Origin: Euzebyaceae bacterium
GTDB taxonomy: Bacteria; Actinomycetota; Nitriliruptoria; Euzebyales; Egibacteraceae
Assembly: GCA_013696915.1 (NCBI GenBank)
Contig: JACCXR010000257.1
Location: forward strand, 1 to 24,186
Direction: 5' to 3'
DNA: 24,186 nucleotides
Shown here piece by piece: positions 1-6,632 of this stretch (position 1 is its first letter; the number at the start of each line of letters is the position of its first letter). The notes below the pieces were generated by a model. The model saw nothing but the letters and a program-made list of their open reading frames with translations, was not told the DNA's origin and ran no database searches. Made by a program: the position numbers and the translations under genes.

Positions 1-2
1 GG

Positions 3-179
3 ATCTACACCGTCCTGACCCGCACGACCGCGCTGCTGGTGCTGGCGCTGTCCGAGCGCACCTCACCGGAGCTCCGGGAGGTCATCGCGCAACTGCGACC
101 CGACCGCCTCATGGCGTGGAACGAGAAAGCCGGCCGGCTCTTCCGGCAATGGCGGTACCAATATCACGCTCGGCGCTGA
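3..179 (+). CDS. C-terminal end of an unrecognised protein (partial)
   Basis: An open frame enters from the left edge and ends at TGA 177-179, giving 58 residues. It begins with a hydrophobic stretch (residues about 9-17, ALLVLALSE) and ends in a basic, aromatic tail (FRQWRYQYHARR). Codon third positions are G/C-rich as expected of a real gene here, which is the main reason to accept it. I do not recognise the family. Degraded mobile DNA follows on the right, so it may be the last intact gene before a scarred region, or part of a mobile element itself. Confidence 0.45.
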   Translation: MYTVLTRTTALLVLALSERTSPELREVIAQLRPDRLMAWNEKAGRLFRQWRYQYHARR

Positions 180-444
180 GGAGGAGCGGCGCCCAGACGC
201 GCTCGGCCGCCACCGCGACGCACGCGTCGACGACCGAGGCCGAGGGCACGGCGCGACGCAGCTCGACCACCCGATCACCCCCTTCGCGATCGAGCGGATC
301 GTCGTGTTGCACGAGTCGATTCGCGTCCGCCGCAGTGCGTCGCCGCGACGCCACCAGCCTCTGCGCGGACCGCCGTCGGGACGACGATCCGCCCGTGGCC
401 TCCGGTTGGCGCACCGACGTCGCCTTCGCCCCTCCGGGCGCGCT

Positions 445-540
445 CGCCAAGTCGGACAACGCGGCGAAGAGCTCGTCCAGATCGGCCATCGGGATCTCCC
501 AGGGTGTGCGGCGTGGACGGTACCGCTCGATGGCGCGGCC
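445..540 (-). pseudogene. possible scrap of a tyrosine recombinase/integrase
   Basis: On the minus strand a short frame reads ERYRPRRTPWEIP followed by DELFAALSD. This resembles the segment just before the catalytic domain of some actinobacterial tyrosine recombinases, where a basic YRPRR stretch precedes a DELFAAL helix. Nothing recognisable as the catalytic Arg-His-Arg-Tyr core follows in any frame. The rest of 180-662 holds no gene I can support. The match is short and could be chance. Confidence 0.22.
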
Positions 541-662
541 CTCCTCGCCACCCGCCGCCGCCTCGCGGCTCGCGCCCCGCGCAATCGACACCACGGAGCG
601 TCACCAGGTTGTGTCAGGTTGTGTAGGGTTCGTCGACAGTCGGCCAAGGGGGCAGAGCGCGC

Positions 663-886
663 TTGGATGTCTTCCGCTTGCACGAGCAGGTGCTCGAGGA
701 CTACGCCGGCTTCACGCGCAGCTTCGTCGACATCGCCGACAAGCGCATCGCCGCGACCGTCCAGCAGGCGATCGACGAGGGGCTGCTGTGGCCCGACCCC
801 TGGGTGCAGCTCAACCCAGCTTCGAGCCCGGCGCCACCGCCGACGAGCTCGTCGAGCAGGGCGTCCTGCACCGCGGCGCTACCAGA
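663..886 (+). pseudogene. DEAD/DEAH-box helicase, N-terminal fragment with frameshift
   Basis: Starting at TTG 663 the frame reads DVFRLHEQVLEDYAGFTRSF and continues to LLWPDPWVQLNP. It then resumes one frame over as SFEPGATADELVEQGVLH. Together these match the usual opening of a large actinobacterial DEAD/DEAH helicase family, where WPDP..QLNPSFEPG and a V.E.G.LH segment precede the ATPase domain. A one-base deletion near 814 breaks the frame, and everything after about residue 75 is missing. The Walker motifs are absent, so this cannot be an active helicase. It runs straight into an IS21-type relic, suggesting deletion or insertion at that point. Confidence 0.6.
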
Positions 887-1325
887 TCGAGCGGGTCGGG
901 CTCCCGGCCGGCGAGGTGTTCGACCGCTATGTGCGCGCCCGCTTCGCCGACGACGCGCATGTGGCGGCCACGGCGTTGTTCGACGAGCTCGTCGGCGCTG
1001 GGCTATGACCGCAGCTATCAGACGTTCACGCGGATGCTAGCGAGCGCGGGCTGCGCCCGTCGTGCGTGTCGTGTCGCGGGGCGGCGGCGCGGGGCCACGA
1101 TCGACATGGACCATCCTGCCGGAGATGAGTGCCAGTGGGACTGGTTGGAGCTGCCCGAAGCGCCGTGGCTGGCGGCAGGCGGGCGCATGCAGGTGCGTCA
1201 CAGGCTCGGCGCCGGTGACGTGCGGGTGGTACCAGGCTTCGATGAGTCGAGTCCATCAAGCAACGATGGAAGCCGTCGGTTCGGCGGCCGAACCCGTCCG
1301 TCGTTGGCTTCCGCGATCGCCCCAG
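880..1325 (+). pseudogene. IS21-family transposase (istA) relic, frameshifted
   Basis: From 880 one frame gives FDRYVRARFADDAHVAATAL then FDELVGA and stops at 1008. The next frame resumes GYDRSYQTFTRMLASAGC and later HPAGDECQWDWLELPEAPW. This order (YxRARF, FDELV, GYDRSYQ, HPAGE..QWDWLEL) is typical of the helix-turn-helix-to-catalytic junction of IS21 IstA transposases; the Asp in WDW is probably the first catalytic Asp. At least one frameshift (near 996-1005), and probably another after 1220, disable it. No istB and no terminal inverted repeats were seen. It is a decayed mobile-element fragment fused to the helicase fragment. Confidence 0.6.
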
Positions 1326-1331
1326 CGTCGG

Positions 1332-1598
1332 TCAGAAGCCGAGCTGTAGCGCGACCGTCGCTATCCCCGCCCATACCGCGCTGCCTGCCGCGCCTTCGGC
1401 TATGGTCCGCAACGTCCTACCAGCTTGTCGGATTACGTCCTCGTCCGGCCGCTCCTCCTCTAACTCGAGTTTAATGACGGTTACCTGCGCTGTTGCGCGC
1501 CTCGGGGCCGTCCCGGGCAGTGGTGCCCTAGCCATCGCATCTATATATGACAAGACGAAGCGTTCAATCGCCTCGATGGAAAGAGTGGAATCGTGCAT
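1332..1598 (-). CDS. small hypothetical protein, 88 aa
   Basis: An ATG at 1598 is preceded on the minus strand by AAAGG, a weak ribosome-binding site placed close to the start. The protein is acidic in the middle (LELEEERPDED) and ends in a glycine/alanine-rich hydrophobic segment (residues about 68-88, EGAAGSAVWAGIATVALQLGF-like) that could be a single amphipathic or membrane-associated helix. The DNA from 1530 to 1620 is visibly richer in A/T than the surrounding island, which fits foreign origin. No family is recognised. It sits between mobile-element relics and may not be expressed. Confidence 0.35.
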   Translation of the reverse strand: MHDSTLSIEAIERFVLSYIDAMARAPLPGTAPRRATAQVTVIKLELEEERPDEDVIRQAGRTLRTIAEGAAGSAVWAGIATVALQLGF

Positions 1599-1641
1599 CC
1601 TTTGACTTGACTAGCACCTGGGGAATCGATCTGTATCTGTG

Positions 1642-1722
1642 ATGCGGGTCGAGCTTCCGGGGATGCGCCCGGAGAACGTCGAGGTCTCGGTCAGCGACGG
1701 CATGCTGACGACCGGCGAGTAG
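1642..1722 (+). pseudogene. Hsp20 (alpha-crystallin) fragment
   Basis: A 26-residue frame reads VELPGMRPENVEVSVSDGML before an in-frame TAG. That is the first part of the alpha-crystallin domain of small heat-shock proteins, normally ELPGV.pEdVeV.v.dg.L.I.Ger. The rest of the domain, including the GER and C-terminal IxI motifs, is missing, and no N-terminal arm is found upstream. It is a remnant, not a working chaperone. Confidence 0.55.
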
Positions 1723-1795
1723 GGCACGGCTTGAGCCCCTTCGGGCGCAAGGAAAGATTTTCAGATTCAGATTGTCGACCTCTGCCCGATTCGAT

Positions 1796-2233
1796 TCACA
1801 CGCCCTCTGCCGGAAGTTGCTCGCCCATGTGGGGGGCGAACTTGAAGCCGTACCGCACCACGCCCTCCTCCTCGTAGAGGCGCCGCACGACGGCACGGAC
1901 CGGCTGCCCGATCTCGGGGTCGCTGACGTCGACCAGCTGCCCCGCGACGCGCGGCCCCTCCTGCAGCGCGACGAGACCGACGTGGTAGCCGCCGTCGCGC
2001 CGAACCTGCGCCGCGAACTCGGGCGGAGCGCCAGCGGCGGTGATGTACGTCCACGCCTGGAGCGTCCCGACGCCCGAGAGCCGCACGGGCGTGAGACTGC
2101 GACCGCGGCACTGCCCGCACGCTCCCCTGGGAGGGAACGAGACCGCCGAGCAGCGGTCGCAGCGCCGGCCCTCGAGTCCCACCCTCGCCGCCAGCGTCCG
2201 CCGGTACATCGGGACCGAGACGTGTGCGCCCAT
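1796..2233 (-). CDS. Zn-ribbon/OB-fold DUF35-family protein (thiolase partner)
   Basis: This 145-aa protein has a rubredoxin-like zinc ribbon formed by Cys25, Cys28, Cys39 and Cys42 (CDRC and CGQC), followed by an OB-fold with the typical VGTLQAWTYI strand and an acyl-CoA-facing region. DUF35 proteins bind thiolase-like enzymes, bridging them to a partner or shaping the CoA site, as in the archaeal thiolase/HMG-CoA synthase complex and in steroid side-chain aldolases. Its ATG lies one base past the stop of the HMG-CoA-synthase-like gene, and it closes the ten-gene leftward operon. It most likely assembles with the thiolase and HMGCS-like protein encoded just upstream. Confidence 0.85.
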   Translation of the reverse strand: MGAHVSVPMYRRTLAARVGLEGRRCDRCSAVSFPPRGACGQCRGRSLTPVRLSGVGTLQAWTYITAAGAPPEFAAQVRRDGGYHVGLVALQEGPRVAGQLVDVSDPEIGQPVRAVVRRLYEEEGVVRYGFKFAPHMGEQLPAEGV

Positions 2234-2234
2234 G

Positions 2235-3224
2235 TCAGATCCTTCCGGTCATGCGCAGGTAGGTGAGCGCGTCGACCGGGCGCCCTCCCGCCAGTGCGCG
2301 GGCGACGGCTCCCCGCCCGGCCGACTCGCCGGCCGTGAAGCTCAGCGCGTCCGCCCCCGACCCGGCCCCGTAGCCGACCAACAGGATGCGGTCGCCCGGC
2401 TCAGCCGTGTCCAGTGCCAGCGCCAGGTTCGTCAGCGCTCCCGCGGCGCCGAGGTCGCCGGTCGACGGAAAGGCCCACACCGGCCGCGACTGCTCGCGCG
2501 TGAAGCCGCACCCCCTCGCCGCGGCGTCGAGGAGCCGGCCGGGCATGGTTCCGAGCACGAGGAAGCGGTAGTCGGAGGGCGTCCGCCCGAGCCGGTGCAG
2601 CAGCGGCTCCACGGCACCCCGGACGGCGGCACCGAGCGCCTCCTGTGTGTACCCCGAGACCTGCACGTCCTGGAGAGCGGATTCACCGGCGGGCACGAAG
2701 TCCAGACCCGGGTCCTCGGCGACGTGGTGCGCGGACGCCTCGAACGTCGCGACGGCACCGTCCTCGGCGACGAGCAGCGCCACGGCGCCGGCGCCGAGGA
2801 CCGCCGCCCGGTGCGCGTCACCGGTCGGCGACGCCACGTCGGCGGCCACGACCATGCCGCTGCGACCCGACGCCCGGACGGCGAGGAGCTGGACGGCGAG
2901 CGCCTCCGTCCCGGCCCGCGCCGAGGTGGTGTGCTCCGTGGTGAACAGGCTGTCGCCTCCCGACCGGAGGGCCCGCGCGAGCACCCCGATCTGGACCCTC
3001 CGCCGGTACGGCAGGGTGGTCGACGCCAGTGACATCGAGCCCAGCGCGGCATCGCCGTCGATCGTCGCCGCGGCGGCGGCAGCGAGGGTGAGCGCGTCCT
3101 CGTCGGCTGCGGCGACCGGCTTGGAGTCCAGGTCCGCGATCGGGCTCCCCCAGACGCGCTCGGTCTCGGCGGCCGTCAGGCGCGCGGCGGGGAAGTAGCA
3201 GCCGTACGCCGCGAGGCCGACCAC
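2235..3224 (-). CDS. HMG-CoA synthase-like protein lacking all three catalytic residues
   Basis: The fold is recognisable as the HMG-CoA synthase/ketoacyl synthase III family: a DEDALTLA helix (about 41-48), TLPYRRR (71-77), SARAGT (102-107), and the C-terminal STGDLGAAGALTNLALAL then GYGAGSGADAL. By my alignment to archaeal-type HMG-CoA synthases the catalytic Glu becomes Thr70, the nucleophilic Cys becomes Ala103 and the His becomes Thr227. The protein has only two cysteines (Cys9 and one in ARGCGF), neither at the active site. GTG 3224 is chosen because it follows the thiolase stop by one base; an upstream extension would lie inside the thiolase gene. At 329 aa it is slightly short for the family. 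It is probably a structural or CoA-channel subunit. Confidence 0.75.
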   Translation of the reverse strand: MVGLAAYGCYFPAARLTAAETERVWGSPIADLDSKPVAAADEDALTLAAAAAATIDGDAALGSMSLASTTLPYRRRVQIGVLARALRSGGDSLFTTEHTTSARAGTEALAVQLLAVRASGRSGMVVAADVASPTGDAHRAAVLGAGAVALLVAEDGAVATFEASAHHVAEDPGLDFVPAGESALQDVQVSGYTQEALGAAVRGAVEPLLHRLGRTPSDYRFLVLGTMPGRLLDAAARGCGFTREQSRPVWAFPSTGDLGAAGALTNLALALDTAEPGDRILLVGYGAGSGADALSFTAGESAGRGAVARALAGGRPVDALTYLRMTGRI

Positions 3225-3225
3225 G

Positions 3226-4431
3226 TCAGTCCGCCGCCCGACGCAGGATTGTGACGACGGCCGACGCGCCACTGCCGCCCATGTTGTAGGCCAGGCCGAC
3301 CTCGGCGCCGGGGACCTGCCGCTCGGGCTGGGCGATGTCGCCGCGGAGCTGGCCGAACAGCTCGGCAATCTGACCGACGCCGGTCGCCCCGATCGGGTGG
3401 CCCTTCGCCTTCAGCCCGCCGGACGTGTTCACCGGGAGCCGGCCGCCGAGGTCGAACTCGCCTGCCCGCAGGCGGGCACCGGCCTCGGCGATCGAGCTCA
3501 GGCCGAGCTCTGCGTAGGCGACGAGCTCGGCCACGGTGAAGCAGTCGTGCACCTCGACGACGTCCAGGCCGTCGGGTCCGACCCCGGCCATGGCGTACGC
3601 CGCGTCGGCGGCGCGCCGGGCCGCGTCGAGCCGGGTGAAGTCGGCGCGGGAGTGCAGGGCGAGGCTGTCACTCGCCGACCCCCAGCCCGCGACCTCAACG
3701 GGACGGTCGGTGAACTCCGCGGCGATCGACGAGTCGGTCACGAGCACGCAGGCCGCGCCGTCGCTCGTCGGGCAGCAGTCGAAGGCGCCCAGCGGGGCAG
3801 CGACCACCGGGGCGGCGAGGACGTCTTCGACGGTCAGGCGCCGGCGCAGGTGCGCCTTCGGGTTGAGCGCGGCGTGGCGGTGGTTCTTCACCGACACCCG
3901 CGCCAGGTCCTCGCGGGTGACCGCTCCGTCGTGGAGCAGCCTGCTGGCGATCAGGGCGAACACGCCGGCGAACGTCAGCCCCGCGAGCCGCTCGTACTCG
4001 GTGTCCCCGGAGATCCCGAGCCAGTAGCGGCCTTTGTCCCCTGACACGTCGCGCATCTTCTCGACGCCGGCCGCCAGCACGCAGCGGTACTGGCCCGAGG
4101 CGACCGCCTGGACCGCCTGCTGCACCGCGAATCCCCCGGACGCGCAGGCATTCTCGACGTGCAGGGCCGACACGGGCGGGAGGCCGGCGTCGTCGAGCAG
4201 CGCGGGCGCGAAGTTGCCCAGCTGCATCCCTTGGCCGCAGCTGAGGCTGCCGACGAACGCCGCGTCGATCCGATCGAGGTCCACAGCGGTGCCGGCGTCG
4301 GCGAGCAGGTCGTCGACGGCGGCGCCGAACAGCTCCTTGACGCCGGAGGTCGGGTGGTCGCCGAAACGGGTCTGGCCCGCGGCGACGACGGCGACGCCCA
4401 ACTCAGCGGCCTCAGCGGCTGTTCGCGACAC
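3226..4431 (-). CDS. thiolase-family protein (acetyl-CoA acetyltransferase, SCP2-like)
   Basis: This 401-aa thiolase carries the nucleophilic Cys96 in ENACASGG, a VEVHDCF segment around residue 300 and the catalytic His345 in GHPIGATG. The C-terminal motif is NMGGSGA (383-389) rather than CxGGG, as in SCP2/archaeal-type thiolases that work with DUF35 proteins. It should cleave or form a 3-oxoacyl-CoA; a retro-aldolase role like that of Ltp2-DUF35 enzymes is an alternative, though the retained Cys and His favour thiolase chemistry. The GTG at 4431 overlaps bioY by 20 bases and has no clear ribosome-binding site. TTG 4401, preceded by GAGG at good spacing, is a credible alternative start. The HMGCS-like and DUF35 genes follow with one-base gaps. 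Confidence 0.88.
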   Translation of the reverse strand: MSRTAAEAAELGVAVVAAGQTRFGDHPTSGVKELFGAAVDDLLADAGTAVDLDRIDAAFVGSLSCGQGMQLGNFAPALLDDAGLPPVSALHVENACASGGFAVQQAVQAVASGQYRCVLAAGVEKMRDVSGDKGRYWLGISGDTEYERLAGLTFAGVFALIASRLLHDGAVTREDLARVSVKNHRHAALNPKAHLRRRLTVEDVLAAPVVAAPLGAFDCCPTSDGAACVLVTDSSIAAEFTDRPVEVAGWGSASDSLALHSRADFTRLDAARRAADAAYAMAGVGPDGLDVVEVHDCFTVAELVAYAELGLSSIAEAGARLRAGEFDLGGRLPVNTSGGLKAKGHPIGATGVGQIAELFGQLRGDIAQPERQVPGAEVGLAYNMGGSGASAVVTILRRAAD

Positions 4432-4999
4432 GCCAGGCGGCCGGCACCAGCCCGGCCGCGAGCAGCGCCTTGACGAGGTCGCCGACGAGAAACGGCGCGA
4501 CGCCGAGACGGACCGCCTCGGGCAGCGTCACACCGGCGACGACAGCGAGGAACGGCGCACCGAAGGCGTAGACGACGACGCTGCCAGCCAGGAAGGCGGC
4601 GGCCATCCCGACGGCGCTGCGGTCGAGGCCCCGCCGCGCGAGCGTGCCGACGACGACGCTGGCGGCGACGAAGCCGATCAGGTAGCCGCCGGTCGCGCCG
4701 GTGGCGGCCTGCCAGCCGGACTCGCCGCCGGCGTAGAACGGCAGGCCGAGCATCCCGAGGAGCAGGTACAGGCCCTGGGCGAGCGACCCGCGCAACGGCC
4801 CGAGCGCCGCCGCGCACAACAGGACGGCGAATGTCTGGCCGCTGATCGGGACGGGCGTGAAGGGCAGGGGGACGACGACCTGAGCCGCCGCGGCGGTCAG
4901 CAGCGCGGCGCCGGCGACGAGGGCGGCGTCGCGCGCGAGGGAGCCCGGGACCAGGTCGGCGAGAACGGGACGGGGGGCGGGGAACGCGGCGCTGGACAT
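4412..4999 (-). CDS. bioY: BioY biotin transporter substrate-binding (S) component
   Basis: This 195-aa integral membrane protein has about six hydrophobic segments and the BioY signature: PFTPVPISGQTFAVLL, LGPLRGSLAQGLYLLLG, LGLPFYAGG and TGGYLIGF. It captures biotin either alone or with an ECF energising module (EcfA/EcfT), which is not encoded here. Its place inside a biotin-carboxylase operon, 35 bases after the BCCP gene, links biotin uptake to the demand made by the carboxylase. The ATG at 4999 has GGAG about ten bases upstream. No bioN or bioM and no BirA site are seen nearby; control is probably through the operon promoter near 10655. Confidence 0.92.
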   Translation of the reverse strand: MSSAAFPAPRPVLADLVPGSLARDAALVAGAALLTAAAAQVVVPLPFTPVPISGQTFAVLLCAAALGPLRGSLAQGLYLLLGMLGLPFYAGGESGWQAATGATGGYLIGFVAASVVVGTLARRGLDRSAVGMAAAFLAGSVVVYAFGAPFLAVVAGVTLPEAVRLGVAPFLVGDLVKALLAAGLVPAAWRVANSR

Positions 5000-5034
5000 G
5001 CGAAGAGGCTCCTTGCGGGGGTGGTGGTGGTTCG

Positions 5035-5259
5035 CTACTCGACGACGGCGATGACGGCGATGACGTCGCCCTCCTGGACGCTGCCGCCCTCCTCGACCCC
5101 GACGCTGGTCACCAGCCCGGCGACATCGGCGTCGATCGGGATCTCCATCTTCATCGACTCGAGGATGACGAGGGTCTCGCCCGCTTCGACGTTCGCGCCC
5201 TCGGAGACGAGGACCTTCCAGACGTTCGCGGCCATGTCGGCCACGACCTCGTGTGCCAC
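5035..5259 (-). CDS. biotin carboxyl carrier protein (biotinyl-domain protein)
   Basis: A 74-aa protein that is nearly all biotinyl domain: the ESMKMEIP motif places the biotinylated lysine at residue 37, centred in the usual barwell fold (VWKVLV before it, GLVTSVGVEEGGSV after). It carries carboxybiotin between the biotin carboxylase encoded 31 bases upstream and the carboxyltransferase. Most actinobacterial acyl-CoA carboxylases fuse carrier and carboxylase in one alpha subunit; here they are separate genes. GTG 5259 is chosen because AAGGAGAGA lies about five bases ahead of it. Confidence 0.93.
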   Translation of the reverse strand: MAHEVVADMAANVWKVLVSEGANVEAGETLVILESMKMEIPIDADVAGLVTSVGVEEGGSVQEGDVIAVIAVVE

Positions 5260-5290
5260 GCTCTCTCCTTCTGACGTCGTCGGGGCGGGG

Positions 5291-6625
5291 TCAGGCCCGC
5301 ATCTGGTCGACCAGCCGGGCGGTGTACGCGCCCGAGCGGAACGACTCGTGGGCGAGTACCTCGGCGAGGAACGGCAAATTCGTCTTGGGGCCTGCGATGC
5401 GGAACGCGGCGACGGCGTCCTGGCCGCGGGCGACGGCTGCGTCCCGGTCCGGCCCCCAGACCGACAGCTTCGCGAGCAGCGGGTCGTAGAAGGGCGTCAC
5501 CTCGTCGCCGCAGGTGTAGCCGGCGTCGACGCGGATGCCCTCGCCGGCCGGTTCCACCCACTCCGCGATGGTGCCCGGAGAGGGGAGGAACCGCTTGGGG
5601 TCCTCGGCGTACACCCGCAACTCGATGGCGTGCCCGTCGGCGACGACCGCGTCCGGGTCGAAGCCCGGCTCCGCGCCCGCGGCGATGCGCAGCTGCGCGG
5701 CGACGAGGTCGATCCCGGTGACGAGCTCGGTCACCGGGTGCTCGACCTGCAGGCGGGCGTTCATCTCGAGGAACACGAAGTCGCCGTCACTCACCAGGCA
5801 CTCGACAGTCCCCGCACTGCGGTAGCCGATCGACTCGCCCGCGCGGACGGCAGCCGTGAGCATGCGCGCCCGGAGCGCGTCGTCGACCGCGGGCGACGGC
5901 GACTCCTCGACGACCTTCTGGTAGCGCCGCTGGACCGAGCACTCCCGCTCGCCGAGAGCCACGACGCGGCCGTCGGCCAGGCCGAGGATCTGCACCTCGA
6001 CGTGACGCGCGTCGGGGAGGTAGCGCTCGACGAGGATCCCGCCGTCGCCGAAGAAGCGCTCCGCCTGGCCGCGCGTCGCCTCGAACGCCGTGCCGAGCGC
6101 CGCGTCGTCGGCCGCGATGCGCATCCCGATCCCGCCGCCGCCCGCGGAGGCCTTCACGATCACCGGATAGCCGATCACCTGCGCCGCCGCCAGCGCCTCG
6201 CCGGCGTCCTTCAGCGGCTCCTCCGAGCCGCCGAGCACCGGCACCCCGATCGCCGCCATGAGGTTGCGCGCGCTGATCTTGTCCCCGACGGCGGCGATCG
6301 ACTCGGCCGACGGACCGACCCAGATCAGTCCCGCGTCCTCCACCGCACGGGCGAACCCCGGGTTCTCCGACAAGAACCCGTATCCCGGGTGCACCGCCTG
6401 CGCCCCCGTCGTCGCGGCCGCGGCCAGGATCGCGACCGCGTTCAGGTAGGAGTCCGCCGGCCGGGGGCCGCCGATCGCGACAGCCTCGTCGGCGTCGCGG
6501 ACGTGCAGGGCCCCGGCGTCGGCCTCGGAGTGGACCGCCACGGTCCGGATTCCCAGGGCGCGCGCGCTGCGGATGACCCGGCGGGCGATCTCGCCCCGGT
6601 TCGCGATGAGCAGGGAGTCGAACAC
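5291..6625 (-). CDS. biotin carboxylase subunit of an acyl-CoA carboxylase
   Basis: An ATP-grasp biotin carboxylase of 444 aa. The N-terminus (FDSLLIANRGEIARRVIR) is the family hallmark; the ATP-binding pieces include Lys116, Lys158 and the glycine loop AGGGGIGMR (161-169); ECSVQRRYQKVVEE and EMNARLQVEHPVTE follow. The usual EMNTRLQ is EMNARLQ here, a mild change. There is no carrier domain, which matches the separate BCCP gene downstream. GTG 6625 is chosen because translation further upstream would run into the carboxyltransferase gene (stop at 6633) and the family start motif lies directly after it. It carboxylates biotin on the BCCP using ATP and bicarbonate. Confidence 0.93.
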   Translation of the reverse strand: MFDSLLIANRGEIARRVIRSARALGIRTVAVHSEADAGALHVRDADEAVAIGGPRPADSYLNAVAILAAAATTGAQAVHPGYGFLSENPGFARAVEDAGLIWVGPSAESIAAVGDKISARNLMAAIGVPVLGGSEEPLKDAGEALAAAQVIGYPVIVKASAGGGGIGMRIAADDAALGTAFEATRGQAERFFGDGGILVERYLPDARHVEVQILGLADGRVVALGERECSVQRRYQKVVEESPSPAVDDALRARMLTAAVRAGESIGYRSAGTVECLVSDGDFVFLEMNARLQVEHPVTELVTGIDLVAAQLRIAAGAEPGFDPDAVVADGHAIELRVYAEDPKRFLPSPGTIAEWVEPAGEGIRVDAGYTCGDEVTPFYDPLLAKLSVWGPDRDAAVARGQDAVAAFRIAGPKTNLPFLAEVLAHESFRSGAYTARLVDQMRA

Positions 6626-6632
6626 CGGCGCG

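Noticed and set aside
1735..1746. GCCC-CTTC-GGGC hairpin as a terminator after the Hsp20 scrap
   Set aside because: A 4-bp stem with no adjacent T-run is too weak in this GC-rich DNA.
5000..5034. Riboswitch or BirA operator between BCCP and bioY
   Set aside because: The gap is only 35 bases and shows no dyad or riboswitch-like structure beyond a ribosome-binding site.
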